Origin: an uncultured Clostridia bacterium
GTDB lineage: Bacteria; Bacillota; Clostridia; Oscillospirales; CAG-272
Length of the DNA: 58,347 nt
Assembly (NCBI GenBank): GCA_947630015.1
Contig: CANRFY010000011.1
Location: 1 to 58,347 of the forward strand
Direction: 5' to 3'
Shown here: piece after piece, positions 35,354 through 43,923 of the stretch
Layout of the letters: each line of letters starts with the position of its first letter
Position numbering within the stretch: the stretch's first letter is position 1
The notes under the pieces: generated by a model
Seen by the model: only the letters and a program-made list of their open reading frames with translations
What the model was told of the DNA's origin: nothing
Database searches by the model: none
Position numbers and translations under genes: made by a program

Positions 35354-36760
35354 ATGCTGTTTTCAAGCATTCCGTTTCTCTATTACTTTCTTGCGATAAC
35401 GATCCTGCTCTATATCATAAGCCCGAAAAAGCTGAAGAACTCGACGCTCCTTCTGTGCAGCCTGTTCTTCTACTACTGGGGCGAACGGACGTATACGATC
35501 ATCATGGTCGTATCGATACTGTTCGGCTACGTCTTCGGGCTTTTGATCGAGCGTTACCGCGAGACTAAGGCGAAAGCTCCGCTCACCGCCGTGTCGGTGG
35601 CGATATCGCTTTCGTTTCTCCTCTATTTTAAGTATGCGGATTTCTTTATCGAGAACTTTAACGCGGTGACGGGGCTGTCGGTCCCTCTTCTGAACGTCGT
35701 TCTGCCGATAGGGATCAGCTTTTACACGTTCCAGATCATAAGCTATACGATAGACGTGTCGCGCGGCGAGCGCGCGCAGAAGAATCCGATTAATCTCGGC
35801 GCGTACATAACGATGTTCCCGCAGCTGATCGCGGGTCCCATCGTGCGCTACTCCGACATCGACCGCGAGCTTACGACGCGCACGCATACGCTCGACGATA
35901 CTGCCGCCGGCATTCGCCGGTTCGTGTTCGGTCTCGGCAAAAAGATTCTGATCGCGAATCAGCTCGGCGAGCTTGTGAGCGCGTTCCGCGCGGCGTCGGA
36001 GCCGTCCGTGCTTTGGCACTGGCTGTACGCGATCGCGTTCTGCCTGCACATCTATTTCGATTTTTCGGGTTACAGCGATATGGCGATCGGACTCGGGCGC
36101 ATCTTCGGCTTCCACTTCATCGAGAACTTCAACTATCCCTATATCTCGGCAAGCATCACCGAGTTCTGGCGGCGCTGGCACATCTCGCTCGGCTCATGGT
36201 TCCGCGATTACGTCTATATCCCGCTCGGCGGCAACCGCTGCGGGAAGGCGCGTCAGCTGTTCAATATCGCTGTCGTGTGGTTCCTCACGGGAATGTGGCA
36301 CGGAGCGGCGTGGAACTTCATCGTATGGGGTCTTTACTTCGCGGTGCTTCTGACGATAGAGAAGCTGTGGCTCTTAAAATATCTGAAAAAATCGAAGGTA
36401 CTCTCGCGAATATACGTGCTGCTGTTCGTTCTTATCAGCTTTGTGATATTCAACGCGTCCGGCATGGCTGAGGCAGGCTCCGATCTGCTCGGACTCGTCG
36501 GCGTCGGAAAGAGCGGTATGCTGCCGCTCGTATCGGCTGAGGCGATATACAATTTGAAGAGCTTCGCCGTCGTGATAATACTCGGCATAATAGGCTCGAC
36601 GCCGCTGCCGAAGAGATTGGCGGAGAAGTTTGAAAAAGGCGAGAAAACGCGCGTTATCTCGAATATCGCGGAGCCGATCGTCCTTGTCGCTTTATTTGCG
36701 ACGATGACGGCGTACCTCGTGGACGGTTCGTTCAATCCGTTTCTGTATTTCAGATTCTAA
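35354..36760 (+). CDS. MBOAT-family O-acyltransferase, AlgI-like
   Basis: Membrane-bound O-acyltransferase of 468 residues with about 10-12 hydrophobic segments. The catalytic histidine lies in WFLTGMWHGAAWNFIVWG near residue 315, and the FDFSGYSDMAIGLG and EFWRRWHISLGSWFRDYVYIPLGG motifs are the AlgI/DltB signatures. It moves acyl (usually acetyl) groups from the cytosol to an extracytoplasmic acceptor. The DHHW protein 12 bp downstream is the expected partner that completes transfer to a cell-surface polymer. Confidence 0.92.
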   Translation: MLFSSIPFLYYFLAITILLYIISPKKLKNSTLLLCSLFFYYWGERTYTIIMVVSILFGYVFGLLIERYRETKAKAPLTAVSVAISLSFLLYFKYADFFIENFNAVTGLSVPLLNVVLPIGISFYTFQIISYTIDVSRGERAQKNPINLGAYITMFPQLIAGPIVRYSDIDRELTTRTHTLDDTAAGIRRFVFGLGKKILIANQLGELVSAFRAASEPSVLWHWLYAIAFCLHIYFDFSGYSDMAIGLGRIFGFHFIENFNYPYISASITEFWRRWHISLGSWFRDYVYIPLGGNRCGKARQLFNIAVVWFLTGMWHGAAWNFIVWGLYFAVLLTIEKLWLLKYLKKSKVLSRIYVLLFVLISFVIFNASGMAEAGSDLLGLVGVGKSGMLPLVSAEAIYNLKSFAVVIILGIIGSTPLPKRLAEKFEKGEKTRVISNIAEPIVLVALFATMTAYLVDGSFNPFLYFRF

Positions 36761-36772
36761 GGAGGCGGAAAG

Positions 36773-37906
36773 ATGAAATCGAACAAAATTAAAAATATCG
36801 TCGTCTGCTCGCTGTTCGGCGCGATACTGCTCGTAATGTTCGCGCTGTGCATATTGATGCCGAAGCCGGAATATTCGGAAAGCGAGCGCAGAAAGCTTGC
36901 GGAGCTTCTGCCTCTGACGTATGAAAACGTCGAGAGCGGACGCTGGATGACGTCGTTCGACTCGTATTCGACGGACAATTTCCCGTTCCGTGACGAATTC
37001 AGAACGCTCAAAGCGATCGTATCGACGGGGGTATTCAGCCGTCTCGACAACAATAAGATATATGTCGCCGACGGATACGCAGCCGCGATCGAATATCCGA
37101 TGAGAGACGAAAATCTCGTTCGCGCCGCCGAACGGTTCCGCAACGTGTATAATACGTTTCTGTCGGAGTCGAACAATGTGTACGTTTCGATCATCCCCGA
37201 CAAGGGCGCGTTCCTCGCGAAGGAGAACGGGCGTCTGTCGATGGACTACGACGCGTTCGAGGCTCGGATGCGCGAGCTGACGTCGGATTTCTCCGAATAT
37301 GTGGAGATATCGGATCTGTTGTCGCTCGAGGATTATTACAAGACCGACACGCATTGGCGTCAGGAACAGATAACGGACGTCGCCGACAGGCTTCTGTCCG
37401 CGATGGGAAAATCGCCGACGGGAGAGCATAAGACAAACGAGCTTGACTACGGCTTCCACGGCGTCTATTACGGTCAGTCCGCGATGCCGCTGCCGGCGGA
37501 GACGATATACTATTTGACGAACGATGCGCTCGACGGATGCAGGGTATGCAACGGCGACAAGGTCTCGTTCGGCGCAAACGGCGAGCTTATGATGCCGGAG
37601 ATGCCGATGTACGACATGGAACTCGGCCACGGCAAGGACCCGTATGAGATGTATCTCGGCGGCTCGCTGTCGCTTGTAACGGTCGAGAATCCCGCCGTCA
37701 CGGACGGCAGTCATCTCGTTTTGTTCCGCGATTCGTTCGGATCGGCGATCGCGCCGCTTCTCTGCGAGAGCTATTCTAAGGTGACGCTCGTCGACATCCG
37801 CTACATACAGCCGATGATGCTCGGACGGTTCATCGATTTTGACGGCGCGGACGTGATGTTCCTGTACAGCACGCTCGTCGTCAATAACAGCGAAACGCTG
37901 AAGTGA
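36773..37906 (+). CDS. DHHW-family (AlgX/AlgJ-like) O-acetyl transfer protein
   Basis: 377 residues with an N-terminal membrane anchor (residues about 10-30) and an SGNH-like extracytoplasmic domain. The Asp/His signature is YKTDTHWRQE near residues 187-196 (DTHW variant of DHHW), and the nucleophile serine is in FRDSFGSAIAPLL near residue 318. It works with MBOAT proteins to O-acetylate exopolysaccharide or wall polymers. GGAGG lies before the ATG. The acceptor polymer is not known. Confidence 0.88.
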   Translation: MKSNKIKNIVVCSLFGAILLVMFALCILMPKPEYSESERRKLAELLPLTYENVESGRWMTSFDSYSTDNFPFRDEFRTLKAIVSTGVFSRLDNNKIYVADGYAAAIEYPMRDENLVRAAERFRNVYNTFLSESNNVYVSIIPDKGAFLAKENGRLSMDYDAFEARMRELTSDFSEYVEISDLLSLEDYYKTDTHWRQEQITDVADRLLSAMGKSPTGEHKTNELDYGFHGVYYGQSAMPLPAETIYYLTNDALDGCRVCNGDKVSFGANGELMMPEMPMYDMELGHGKDPYEMYLGGSLSLVTVENPAVTDGSHLVLFRDSFGSAIAPLLCESYSKVTLVDIRYIQPMMLGRFIDFDGADVMFLYSTLVVNNSETLK

Positions 37907-37930
37907 AAAAGGGGGCGCAAGCCCCCTTTT
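37907..37930 (+). terminator. Terminator after the DHHW gene
   Basis: AAAAGGGGGC-GCAA-GCCCCCTTTT, immediately after the stop codon; symmetrical and usable in both directions. Confidence 0.9.
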
Positions 37931-37989
37931 GTGTGTCCCCTGCGGCAGCGACAAAATCTTTCCTTCGCGGCACGCACCAATCCGATTCT

Positions 37990-38737
37990 AAAACTTTTGC
38001 AAAGTTAAAAAAGAGTTAAGGGTCTCTTTGCCGGCCGGCAAAGAGACCCTTGTGCAAAGGATTTTCCTTTGCAATTCTAACTCTTACTTTTCTCAAACTT
38101 TTTCAAAGTTTTAAATTATGTTAAGGGCCTCTTTCTCGCAAGAAAGAGGCCCTTAACGATCCCGAAAGAGGCTCCCGTGTGGCGTCGATGTTATTCAATC
38201 GGCGGAAAGAATCGCTTGGGGCGTAAACCGCGATATCGCCAACTGCAAACAGCTCCCACGCGGACTTATTTGACTGCGCCGTCTGAAATGTCGCGATCAA
38301 TCCGACGCTGGCAGCGACGGACATCGCACGCGCACGGTGCGCGCAGGTGAGGCTGGTAAGCCTACGGCGCGTTGGATGAGGTGCGTCGAGAGAGGGGGGA
38401 TTTGTGGTTGTTGTACAAACTCATATTGAAGAAAACTGCGCCCACAAAAGTGAGCGCGTTGTTTTTTCTTGAGCATCAGAGCTGTTCGTGTGTTGATTAT
38501 ACTTGGACAATAAAAAAGGCGGTGAAAATGTTCGCGCGGCGATGGCATATGGTTAACAAAACCAATCGCCCCGCGATGAGCTGTTCGCACCCAGCGAACG
38601 CGCGTTGTTCTTTTGGAGAGGGGGTTCGGGGGAGGACCTTTTCTTTTGAAGAAAGGGTCCTCATCCCCAACCGCATCTTTGCAAGAAAATAGGCCCTTAA
38701 CATAATTTAAAAACTTTGTAAAAGTTTGTGAAAAGGA
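37990..38737 (+). repeat. Large intergenic repeat element, copy C, with outer module
   Basis: An outer hairpin (38018-38051, AAGGGTCTCTTTGCCGG arms) is followed by the element proper from about 38091: TTTAAATTATG, hairpin 38120-38157, GGCGTAAACCGCGATAT, then a shortened body that lacks the GTGCGAAC stem region of A, B and D, and the A-type right end (GGAGAGGGGGTTCGGGGGAGG). It closes with GGCCCTTAACATAATTTAAAAACTTT, the family right end without an intact hairpin. It abuts the phage-derived cluster. Confidence 0.85.
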
Positions 38738-38809
38738 ACGGCGAGAATTACTCAAGAAACGTAATATCGAGGCGCAAGCCTTCGCGTCTTTCCCCCGCCT
38801 CATCCCCCT

Positions 38810-39262
38810 TCATCGCCTCACGATCCGCACCTCCAATGCGGACGGCGACGCGCGCCGCAAAAGCTCACCCGCCAGCGAAAAATCCTCGTCGCCGCACGAC
38901 TCCGACACCGCCGCCGAAATCGTCGATTTCGAGGCGTCGACGAGCAGCTCGACGCCGCCGCGTCCGCATACGGATTCGAGCTTTTCAAGCAGCGTCCGCT
39001 CCGTATACATCGGCGGCGACGCATAAAGCGCCGTCAACCGGCGGCGCGCCGCCTCATCATCGTCCGACGCGCGCGCCGCCCCGTCGAGCAGACGCTGATG
39101 GCGGCGAAGCTCGCCGCTCTCCGCCGTCTGCAAAAACAGCCCGTTTTTCGCCGCCTCGATGCGCGCCGACAGCTCTGCGACAGCGCCGTCTGCGGCGGCC
39201 GCGATCGCGCCAAATTCGCGAATGTCACCGTAAACGTCCGGCATCATATCGAGATATTTCAT
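38810..39262 (-). CDS. Phage baseplate/tail protein, XkdU-like
   Basis: 150 residues resembling the XkdU/YmfQ (DUF2313) family: N-terminal YLDMMPDVYGDIREFGAIAAA and later KLESVCGRGGVELLVDA. In PBSX-like phages this protein follows baseplate J and contributes to the baseplate wedge or its link to fibres. Its start overlaps the baseplate J stop by 4 bp. It is the last gene of the cluster; no tail fibre, holin or lysin follows. Confidence 0.75.
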   Translation of the reverse strand: MKYLDMMPDVYGDIREFGAIAAAADGAVAELSARIEAAKNGLFLQTAESGELRRHQRLLDGAARASDDDEAARRRLTALYASPPMYTERTLLEKLESVCGRGGVELLVDASKSTISAAVSESCGDEDFSLAGELLRRASPSALEVRIVRR

Positions 39263-40308
39263 GATACCGCCGCCGATCCGAATACGGGGAACGCGTCCGC
39301 GCCGAGCGCAAGATCGCCCTCCGTGCCGTCGAATTTCAGCGACGTCACCGATTTCACGACGCCCGTTTCATAAATTTTCGCCTCCAGCACTGATCTGTGC
39401 AGCGTCAGCGAATCCGACGACGCGAACTTGTCGCACGCATCCCTTATGAATTCCCTGACGGCGCCCTCGACCGCCGATTTCGCCGTCGCCGCGTTCCAGC
39501 CGTCCGCATAGACAGCCGTCACATTTACCGCGACCGGCGTCGCCGTCGCCGCCGCGACCGTTATCTCATGCCCGATCGGCGCGATTGCGGCAGCCGCCGC
39601 CCTGACAGCGTCGACGACGCCTGAATCGGGTGCCGTACCGCCGACGCCCATCACAAGAATGCGCACGGTGCCGCCCCCGTTCCACGCCGGATATATCTTA
39701 GCCGCGCCGACTCCGTCGACGGCGAGCGCCGCCGCCGTATAATCGCCCGCGCTGCCGCCGCCGAGCGTCATCCTCCTCGCCGAAATGACGCGTCCGCGCA
39801 GCGACTCGACGCTTTCCTCGTCGCGTCCCGCTTCAAGAATGCCGTCCGACGAACAGAACGTCAGCCCCTCGATATACGACAGCGGGATCAGCTCGCCGTC
39901 CGCGCATCCGTTCGGCCCGCTGCCCGCCGTGTCGCACACGAGCTTGTATTTATATCTGCCCGACGTGTATTCCTCCATGTAATCGCCGAGCGTGTACACA
40001 AACCGCCCGAGCAAAAACCGGCTCCCGACCGGCGGCATTTTGTCGAATCGCCCGACGGCGACGGCGCGCGTCGCCGCCCTTCGCTTTATGCCGAGCGATT
40101 CCGCGTGGCGCAGAAGCGATTCCTCCCCGCAGGTGTCGGGGAAAGCCTCGTCCAGCACGCGCTCGACCTGATCGTAAAGCTCCGCGATCTCGATCGCGAG
40201 CGGACGGATCGCATCGTAAAATATCGATCCCGGCGACACGTCTATCCCGTCCGGCGCGGCTTTTATCATACGCGCCGTTATCTCATCGCTCAATTTAACG
40301 TCCGCCAC
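39259..40308 (-). CDS. Baseplate J-like protein, XkdT-like
   Basis: 349-residue baseplate wedge protein of contractile tails. Family signs: DGIDVSPGSIFYDAIRPLAIEIAELYDQ at the N-terminus, GEESLLRHAESLGIKRRAAT, a mid domain with GRVISARRMTLGGGSAGDYTAAALAVDGVGAAKIYP, and C-terminal IGHEITVAAATATPVAVNV. GGAGGAATT precedes the start. The frame is intact throughout, arguing for function. Confidence 0.9.
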   Translation of the reverse strand: MADVKLSDEITARMIKAAPDGIDVSPGSIFYDAIRPLAIEIAELYDQVERVLDEAFPDTCGEESLLRHAESLGIKRRAATRAVAVGRFDKMPPVGSRFLLGRFVYTLGDYMEEYTSGRYKYKLVCDTAGSGPNGCADGELIPLSYIEGLTFCSSDGILEAGRDEESVESLRGRVISARRMTLGGGSAGDYTAAALAVDGVGAAKIYPAWNGGGTVRILVMGVGGTAPDSGVVDAVRAAAAAIAPIGHEITVAAATATPVAVNVTAVYADGWNAATAKSAVEGAVREFIRDACDKFASSDSLTLHRSVLEAKIYETGVVKSVTSLKFDGTEGDLALGADAFPVFGSAAVS

Positions 40309-40346
40309 TGTAATTCCTCCTTTTCACGCCTCGCCGGCGTTTTTTA

Positions 40347-40598
40347 TCATAAAAGCGCCTCCGCAAAAACAGCTCCCTTATCGGCGAACACGCCTGCGCG
40401 CCCGCCGCATGAGCGGATCGCGCGCTCCGCGCGCGCATAAGCCAAAGCCTCGGCGCAATGGCGGCGCGACCGGCAATAGCCGCCCCGCGTCTCCGACGCG
40501 CACAAAAGAAACGCCGACTGCAATAAGCCGCGCGCGCTTCCTGCGTCGATATGCCCGCCGATCCTAAGTCCGCCGTTATCATAAAGCGCATATGTCAT
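40347..40598 (-). CDS. Small phage-cluster protein of unknown function
   Basis: 83 residues (MTYALYDNGGLRIGGHIDAG...), with GGAGG 8 bp before the start, which makes this frame more credible than the overlapping one. It occupies the XkdR/XkdS position between the hub and baseplate J, but its sequence does not clearly match DUF2634 or DUF2577. It is rich in Ala, Arg and Cys. Confidence 0.6.
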   Translation of the reverse strand: MTYALYDNGGLRIGGHIDAGSARGLLQSAFLLCASETRGGYCRSRRHCAEALAYARAERAIRSCGGRAGVFADKGAVFAEALL

Positions 40599-40613
40599 AT
40601 TCCGTCCTCCGTA

Positions 40614-41537
40614 TCATACCGTCGACAGCGTCAGCTCCGTCGTCACTTCCCCGACCGAATACGTCGTTCTGCATCTGACGCACGACGCCGTCAATATTTT
40701 TCCGCCGCCCGTATCCACGTCGACGGGAGCGCCTCCGCGCAGCGATCCGTTCGAGAACGGCAGCGTGCATTTTACGGTGACCGCATCGCCGAGATGAGAC
40801 GAAAGCTCCGCGTCCGCGGCGAGCTGCCCGTACTCCGACGTCCGGAGCCTGCGCAGATACGAAAGCCGTCCGTATTTTTCGATATCATCCGCATCCTCTG
40901 CCGTATATATGCGCCGCACGTCGTCGACGTATCTGACGACGGTCGCATAATTGAAGTGATCGCCGCCGATCTCTTTTGTCATTTCAAATCTCAGCGACAT
41001 TCCCGCCGATACCGTAAGATCGGCTTTCGCCTCCGAAAGCGGGACGAGGGACAGCCTGCCGAAATCGTCATAGAGCAGATACCGCCCGAAACCGGCGTCC
41101 GCCGTCATTTCAAGCGCATTCTCGATCACGGCGCGCGCTGACGCCTCGTCCGCGACGGAGCCGATCACGTATCCCGTATCGCAGATCGCGCCGCATTCAA
41201 GCCCGAACATGGACGCCGCCGCTCTTACGACGGCGTCCGCCGTCACATTCACGAGCGAATACGCGTCGCGCCCCTCCAGATACCGCGTCGAATCGTATGC
41301 CTCATACTCATATGCGCCGCCGATATCGGACGACGAAAACACGCGCCCGCAAAATACGCCGCGCCCGTCGCAAAGGAAGCTGACGCGGCATCCGACGTCG
41401 AGCTTATCCGCCGACGAAAACGTCATCCTGCCGGCTCCGCCGCGCACGGTTTCGATCACGACTCCGTCCATGACTGCGATCGCCGCGCCGTCAGCCAAAA
41501 GCTCATACGCGCGCGCCGCCGATTCAAACGCCCTCAT
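40614..41537 (-). CDS. Baseplate hub protein, XkdQ-like
   Basis: 307 residues from ATG 41537. The pattern matches the XkdQ/YqbQ family, which is related to gpD late-control hub proteins: SADKLDVGCRVSFLCDGRGVFCGRVF, then YEYEAYDSTRYLEGRDAYSLVNVTADAVVRAAASMFGL. It would join the tail tube to the spike. The start lies inside the end of the preceding gene (14 bp overlap). In related phages the tape-measure and LysM genes precede this position; here they are missing. Confidence 0.85.
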   Translation of the reverse strand: MRAFESAARAYELLADGAAIAVMDGVVIETVRGGAGRMTFSSADKLDVGCRVSFLCDGRGVFCGRVFSSSDIGGAYEYEAYDSTRYLEGRDAYSLVNVTADAVVRAAASMFGLECGAICDTGYVIGSVADEASARAVIENALEMTADAGFGRYLLYDDFGRLSLVPLSEAKADLTVSAGMSLRFEMTKEIGGDHFNYATVVRYVDDVRRIYTAEDADDIEKYGRLSYLRRLRTSEYGQLAADAELSSHLGDAVTVKCTLPFSNGSLRGGAPVDVDTGGGKILTASCVRCRTTYSVGEVTTELTLSTV

Positions 41538-41925
41538 CAAGGCACCGCCCCCTGACAGTCGCCGCGATCGCATCGCCGCCATATGAAAACGCCGTCTCCG
41601 TTATCGCCGCCGTGAGCGCCGTCTTAAAGACCGCGTTCCCGCCGTCGTCCCCGACAGCCACCACTATCGACGCCGCGCCCGAACTCGAGCCTTTTATGTG
41701 CGCCGCGATCGCGTCGGCATCGAGTCCGTCGTCAAAATCGAACGCTTCCCTGTCATACGGGATACGCACCTTCATCTCGACGACCGATTCAGCGCCGCAG
41801 CCCGAGCGGATCGAAAGCTCGCCGCTCAGAAGCCGCTTTATATCCGCGATTCCCGACGTCGTGACCGTGAACGAATCAGGCTCGCACGGCATCGGCACGC
41901 CGTTCACATAAACGCACCTCGTCAT
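41524..41925 (-). CDS. Tail protein of unknown class, possible tube or hub adaptor
   Basis: 133 residues (MTRCVYVNGVPMPCEPDSF...), predicted beta-rich. It lies directly after the sheath gene (ATGA overlap) where PBSX-type phages encode the tail tube protein, but similarity to known tube proteins is not evident by eye. It could be a short tube or a hub adaptor. The next gene overlaps it by 14 bp, which leaves no room for a tape-measure protein. Confidence 0.6.
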   Translation of the reverse strand: MTRCVYVNGVPMPCEPDSFTVTTSGIADIKRLLSGELSIRSGCGAESVVEMKVRIPYDREAFDFDDGLDADAIAAHIKGSSSGAASIVVAVGDDGGNAVFKTALTAAITETAFSYGGDAIAATVRGRCLDEGV

Positions 41926-43058
41926 GCGCTCTCACCTCCGTCCATATATACGCCGGTCGCGCGCGTCCGTACCGGCATCGCCGCCTCGATCAAAACGGAG
42001 ACATTGCCGCCGTCCGCCGTGGACGTCACCGACAGCGTCTCGGGGATAAGGACGCCGTACTTTCTGCCGAACGCGGAAAGCTCCGCGCGTATTTCATCAG
42101 ATAAGCGCCGCGTGCCATCCGCGCCCGCGGACGCGCATCCGCAGTACCGCTCGTCGAAAAGCGCCTTCACGCGCGATTTGATCTCGTCCGATATGCGAAG
42201 CTTCTCGGTCACATCGCAATACAGTGTCGGACTGCCGCGCCGCATAACGAACGACAGCCCGCCTGACGACGCGATCCGGCGCGCCTCCTCCGCAGTCACG
42301 GTCGAAACGCCGTCAACAGAGACTCCCGAGAGCGTCTGATTGAACGGACACGACGCAAGCATTCCCGCCGTGACTGCCGTCCCGTCGTTCACGCCGAAAA
42401 CGCCGATCGCCTCAGGCGGCGACGAATTAAGACCGCATATCCCGATCGCGCGCCCGCCGCGTCGCCGCAGCTCGCCGATCCGCGCCGCTATCGCCGCGTC
42501 CTCGCCGTCTGTCCCGCTGCCTCCGGCGATCACGGATACGCCGTCGATCAAATCTGTCGCTTTTGCGATCATTTCAGCGTCGGGACTGCCGTCCGATCCG
42601 CCCGAAAACGGCATCCCCGCCGTCGCGAACAGCTCCCTGCCTTTATCATAGACGACGTAGCCGTCGTCGACAAGACCGGACGCATCCGCCGCCGTCTGCG
42701 ACGCGACGCGCCGTCCCATGACGTAAACCGCGACCTCATATCCGCCGTCGGACTCGCGCACCGCCAGCGTCAGCATATTGCCGCCGCTTCCGCGATAACG
42801 CGCGCGTCCGAACTCGCAAAACGCGTATTCGCCGCATTCGGGACGAACGCAAACGACCGATTCCGCATATCTGAGCGCGTCGTTTATATCCGACATATAT
42901 TCCCCGTACAAAGCCTCGACGGCGGTGTCCGTATGCCCGCGCCTGAACACGATCGGTTCGAGCGTCGGCCCCCATCCGAGCCTCCGCGCCATACCGACGA
43001 CGCCCGCGCGTATGATCGGCGGCCGCGCCGAAAGCTCGTTTTCATAAACAAATCTCAT
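41922..43058 (-). CDS. Contractile tail sheath protein
   Basis: 378 residues, XkdK-like. The N-terminal GVVGMARRLGWGPTLEPIVFRRG and RYRGSGGNMLTLAV segments and the central nucleotide-fold-like part (VIAGGSGTDGEDAAIAARIGELRRRGGRAIGICGLNS) are sheath features. The C-terminal region with YCDVTEKLRISDEIKSRVKALFDERYCG fits the polymerisation domain. It indicates a myovirus-type tail. GGAGGTCGTTACT precedes the start. Confidence 0.85.
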   Translation of the reverse strand: MRFVYENELSARPPIIRAGVVGMARRLGWGPTLEPIVFRRGHTDTAVEALYGEYMSDINDALRYAESVVCVRPECGEYAFCEFGRARYRGSGGNMLTLAVRESDGGYEVAVYVMGRRVASQTAADASGLVDDGYVVYDKGRELFATAGMPFSGGSDGSPDAEMIAKATDLIDGVSVIAGGSGTDGEDAAIAARIGELRRRGGRAIGICGLNSSPPEAIGVFGVNDGTAVTAGMLASCPFNQTLSGVSVDGVSTVTAEEARRIASSGGLSFVMRRGSPTLYCDVTEKLRISDEIKSRVKALFDERYCGCASAGADGTRRLSDEIRAELSAFGRKYGVLIPETLSVTSTADGGNVSVLIEAAMPVRTRATGVYMDGGESA

Positions 43059-43070
43059 AGTAACGACCTC

Positions 43071-43475
43071 CTAAACCGACAGCAGCCTGACGTCCGTCGA
43101 CACGTTCGTCATTATCTCATCCCCGCCGAGCGCCGCCTCCGACATGATCGCCGGAACGTCGTAAGTTACGACCGCCTCCGCGTATCTGTCGTGACGGCGC
43201 CATTCAAATTTACCGGCGCGCGCCTCCGTTTTGCCGAGGCGCAGCGCCGACAGCATCGAAAACATCGTCCCGATCCCGTCCTCGCCGCATCTCTCGGGAA
43301 ACATCACATATCGAACCGTCAGCGCCACGCCGTCCTTGTCAGCCGCGGCCTTTTCAACGCCGCAGTAAAGCGTGCCGGGCGGCGAGTCGGCGGGGACCGG
43401 CGTCCCCGTCACTCGCAGCGACGGAAACGCCGCCTCGGCTGTGCTTTTGACGATCTCATATAATCTGCAAGCCAT
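43071..43475 (-). CDS. Tail terminator-like protein
   Basis: 134 residues (MACRLYEIVKSTAEAAFPSLRV ... AGKFEWRRHDRYAEAVVTYDV). Size, place just before the sheath gene and layout resemble phage tail terminator proteins of the DUF6838 type, which cap the tail tube at the head-proximal end. It is 12 bp upstream of the sheath gene. Confidence 0.65.
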   Translation of the reverse strand: MACRLYEIVKSTAEAAFPSLRVTGTPVPADSPPGTLYCGVEKAAADKDGVALTVRYVMFPERCGEDGIGTMFSMLSALRLGKTEARAGKFEWRRHDRYAEAVVTYDVPAIMSEAALGGDEIMTNVSTDVRLLSV

Positions 43476-43512
43476 AAAACACCCCTTTCAAGAGTCCCGC
43501 GCGCCGGCAGGA

Positions 43513-43923
43513 TCACCAGCGCAGTCTGCGATGCGACCGAACCGCAGAAATCCCGCGCTCGCGCATTCGATCCGCCATGCCGCGTCTCTCCTCATACTGA
43601 CTTGTCCCCGACGCATATTTCACCGACAAATCGCCGTCCGTGCGCGCGCTCACGACGCCGTCGCCGCGCGCGCCGAGCATAACGGCGCGCGCCAGCTCCG
43701 ACGCGGCTATATCCGCGATCGCGGAATACATCTCGACCCGACCCCCCGCGTCGGGATCGCCAGAGACCGTTGCGGCCTCGTCGATCGCCCCGTCGACCGC
43801 GGCGTCATAGAGACCCGCGTCGCATCCGCTCTCGCAGATGTCGATATGCAAAAGATCGAGCCGCTCGCGCACGAGCCGCGCCATCAGGCGCGGGTCCGTC
43901 AGCCGAGAGATATGATCCTGCAT
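43513..43923 (-). CDS. Head-tail connector-like protein
   Basis: 136 residues, mainly helical at the N-terminus (RLMARLVRERLDLLHIDICESG), starting inside the capsid gene (25 bp overlap). The place between capsid and tail terminator is that of the gp6/XkdH-type head completion adaptor. The function is assigned from position; sequence similarity is weak. Confidence 0.55.
   Translation of the reverse strand: MQDHISRLTDPRLMARLVRERLDLLHIDICESGCDAGLYDAAVDGAIDEAATVSGDPDAGGRVEMYSAIADIAASELARAVMLGARGDGVVSARTDGDLSVKYASGTSQYEERRGMADRMRERGISAVRSHRRLRW

Noticed and set aside
38121..38324. A 67-residue frame starting MSVAASVG on the minus strand of element C, with a similar frame (54806-55009) in element D
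   Set aside because: The frame is stopped in copy A and shifted in copy B, and most differences between C and D change the amino acid. This is a shadow of repeated DNA, not a conserved gene.
40295..40591. 98-codon minus-strand frame overlapping the small phage gene
   Set aside because: The overlapping 83-codon frame has a clear GGAGG at correct spacing, while this one is Arg-rich and lacks such a site.
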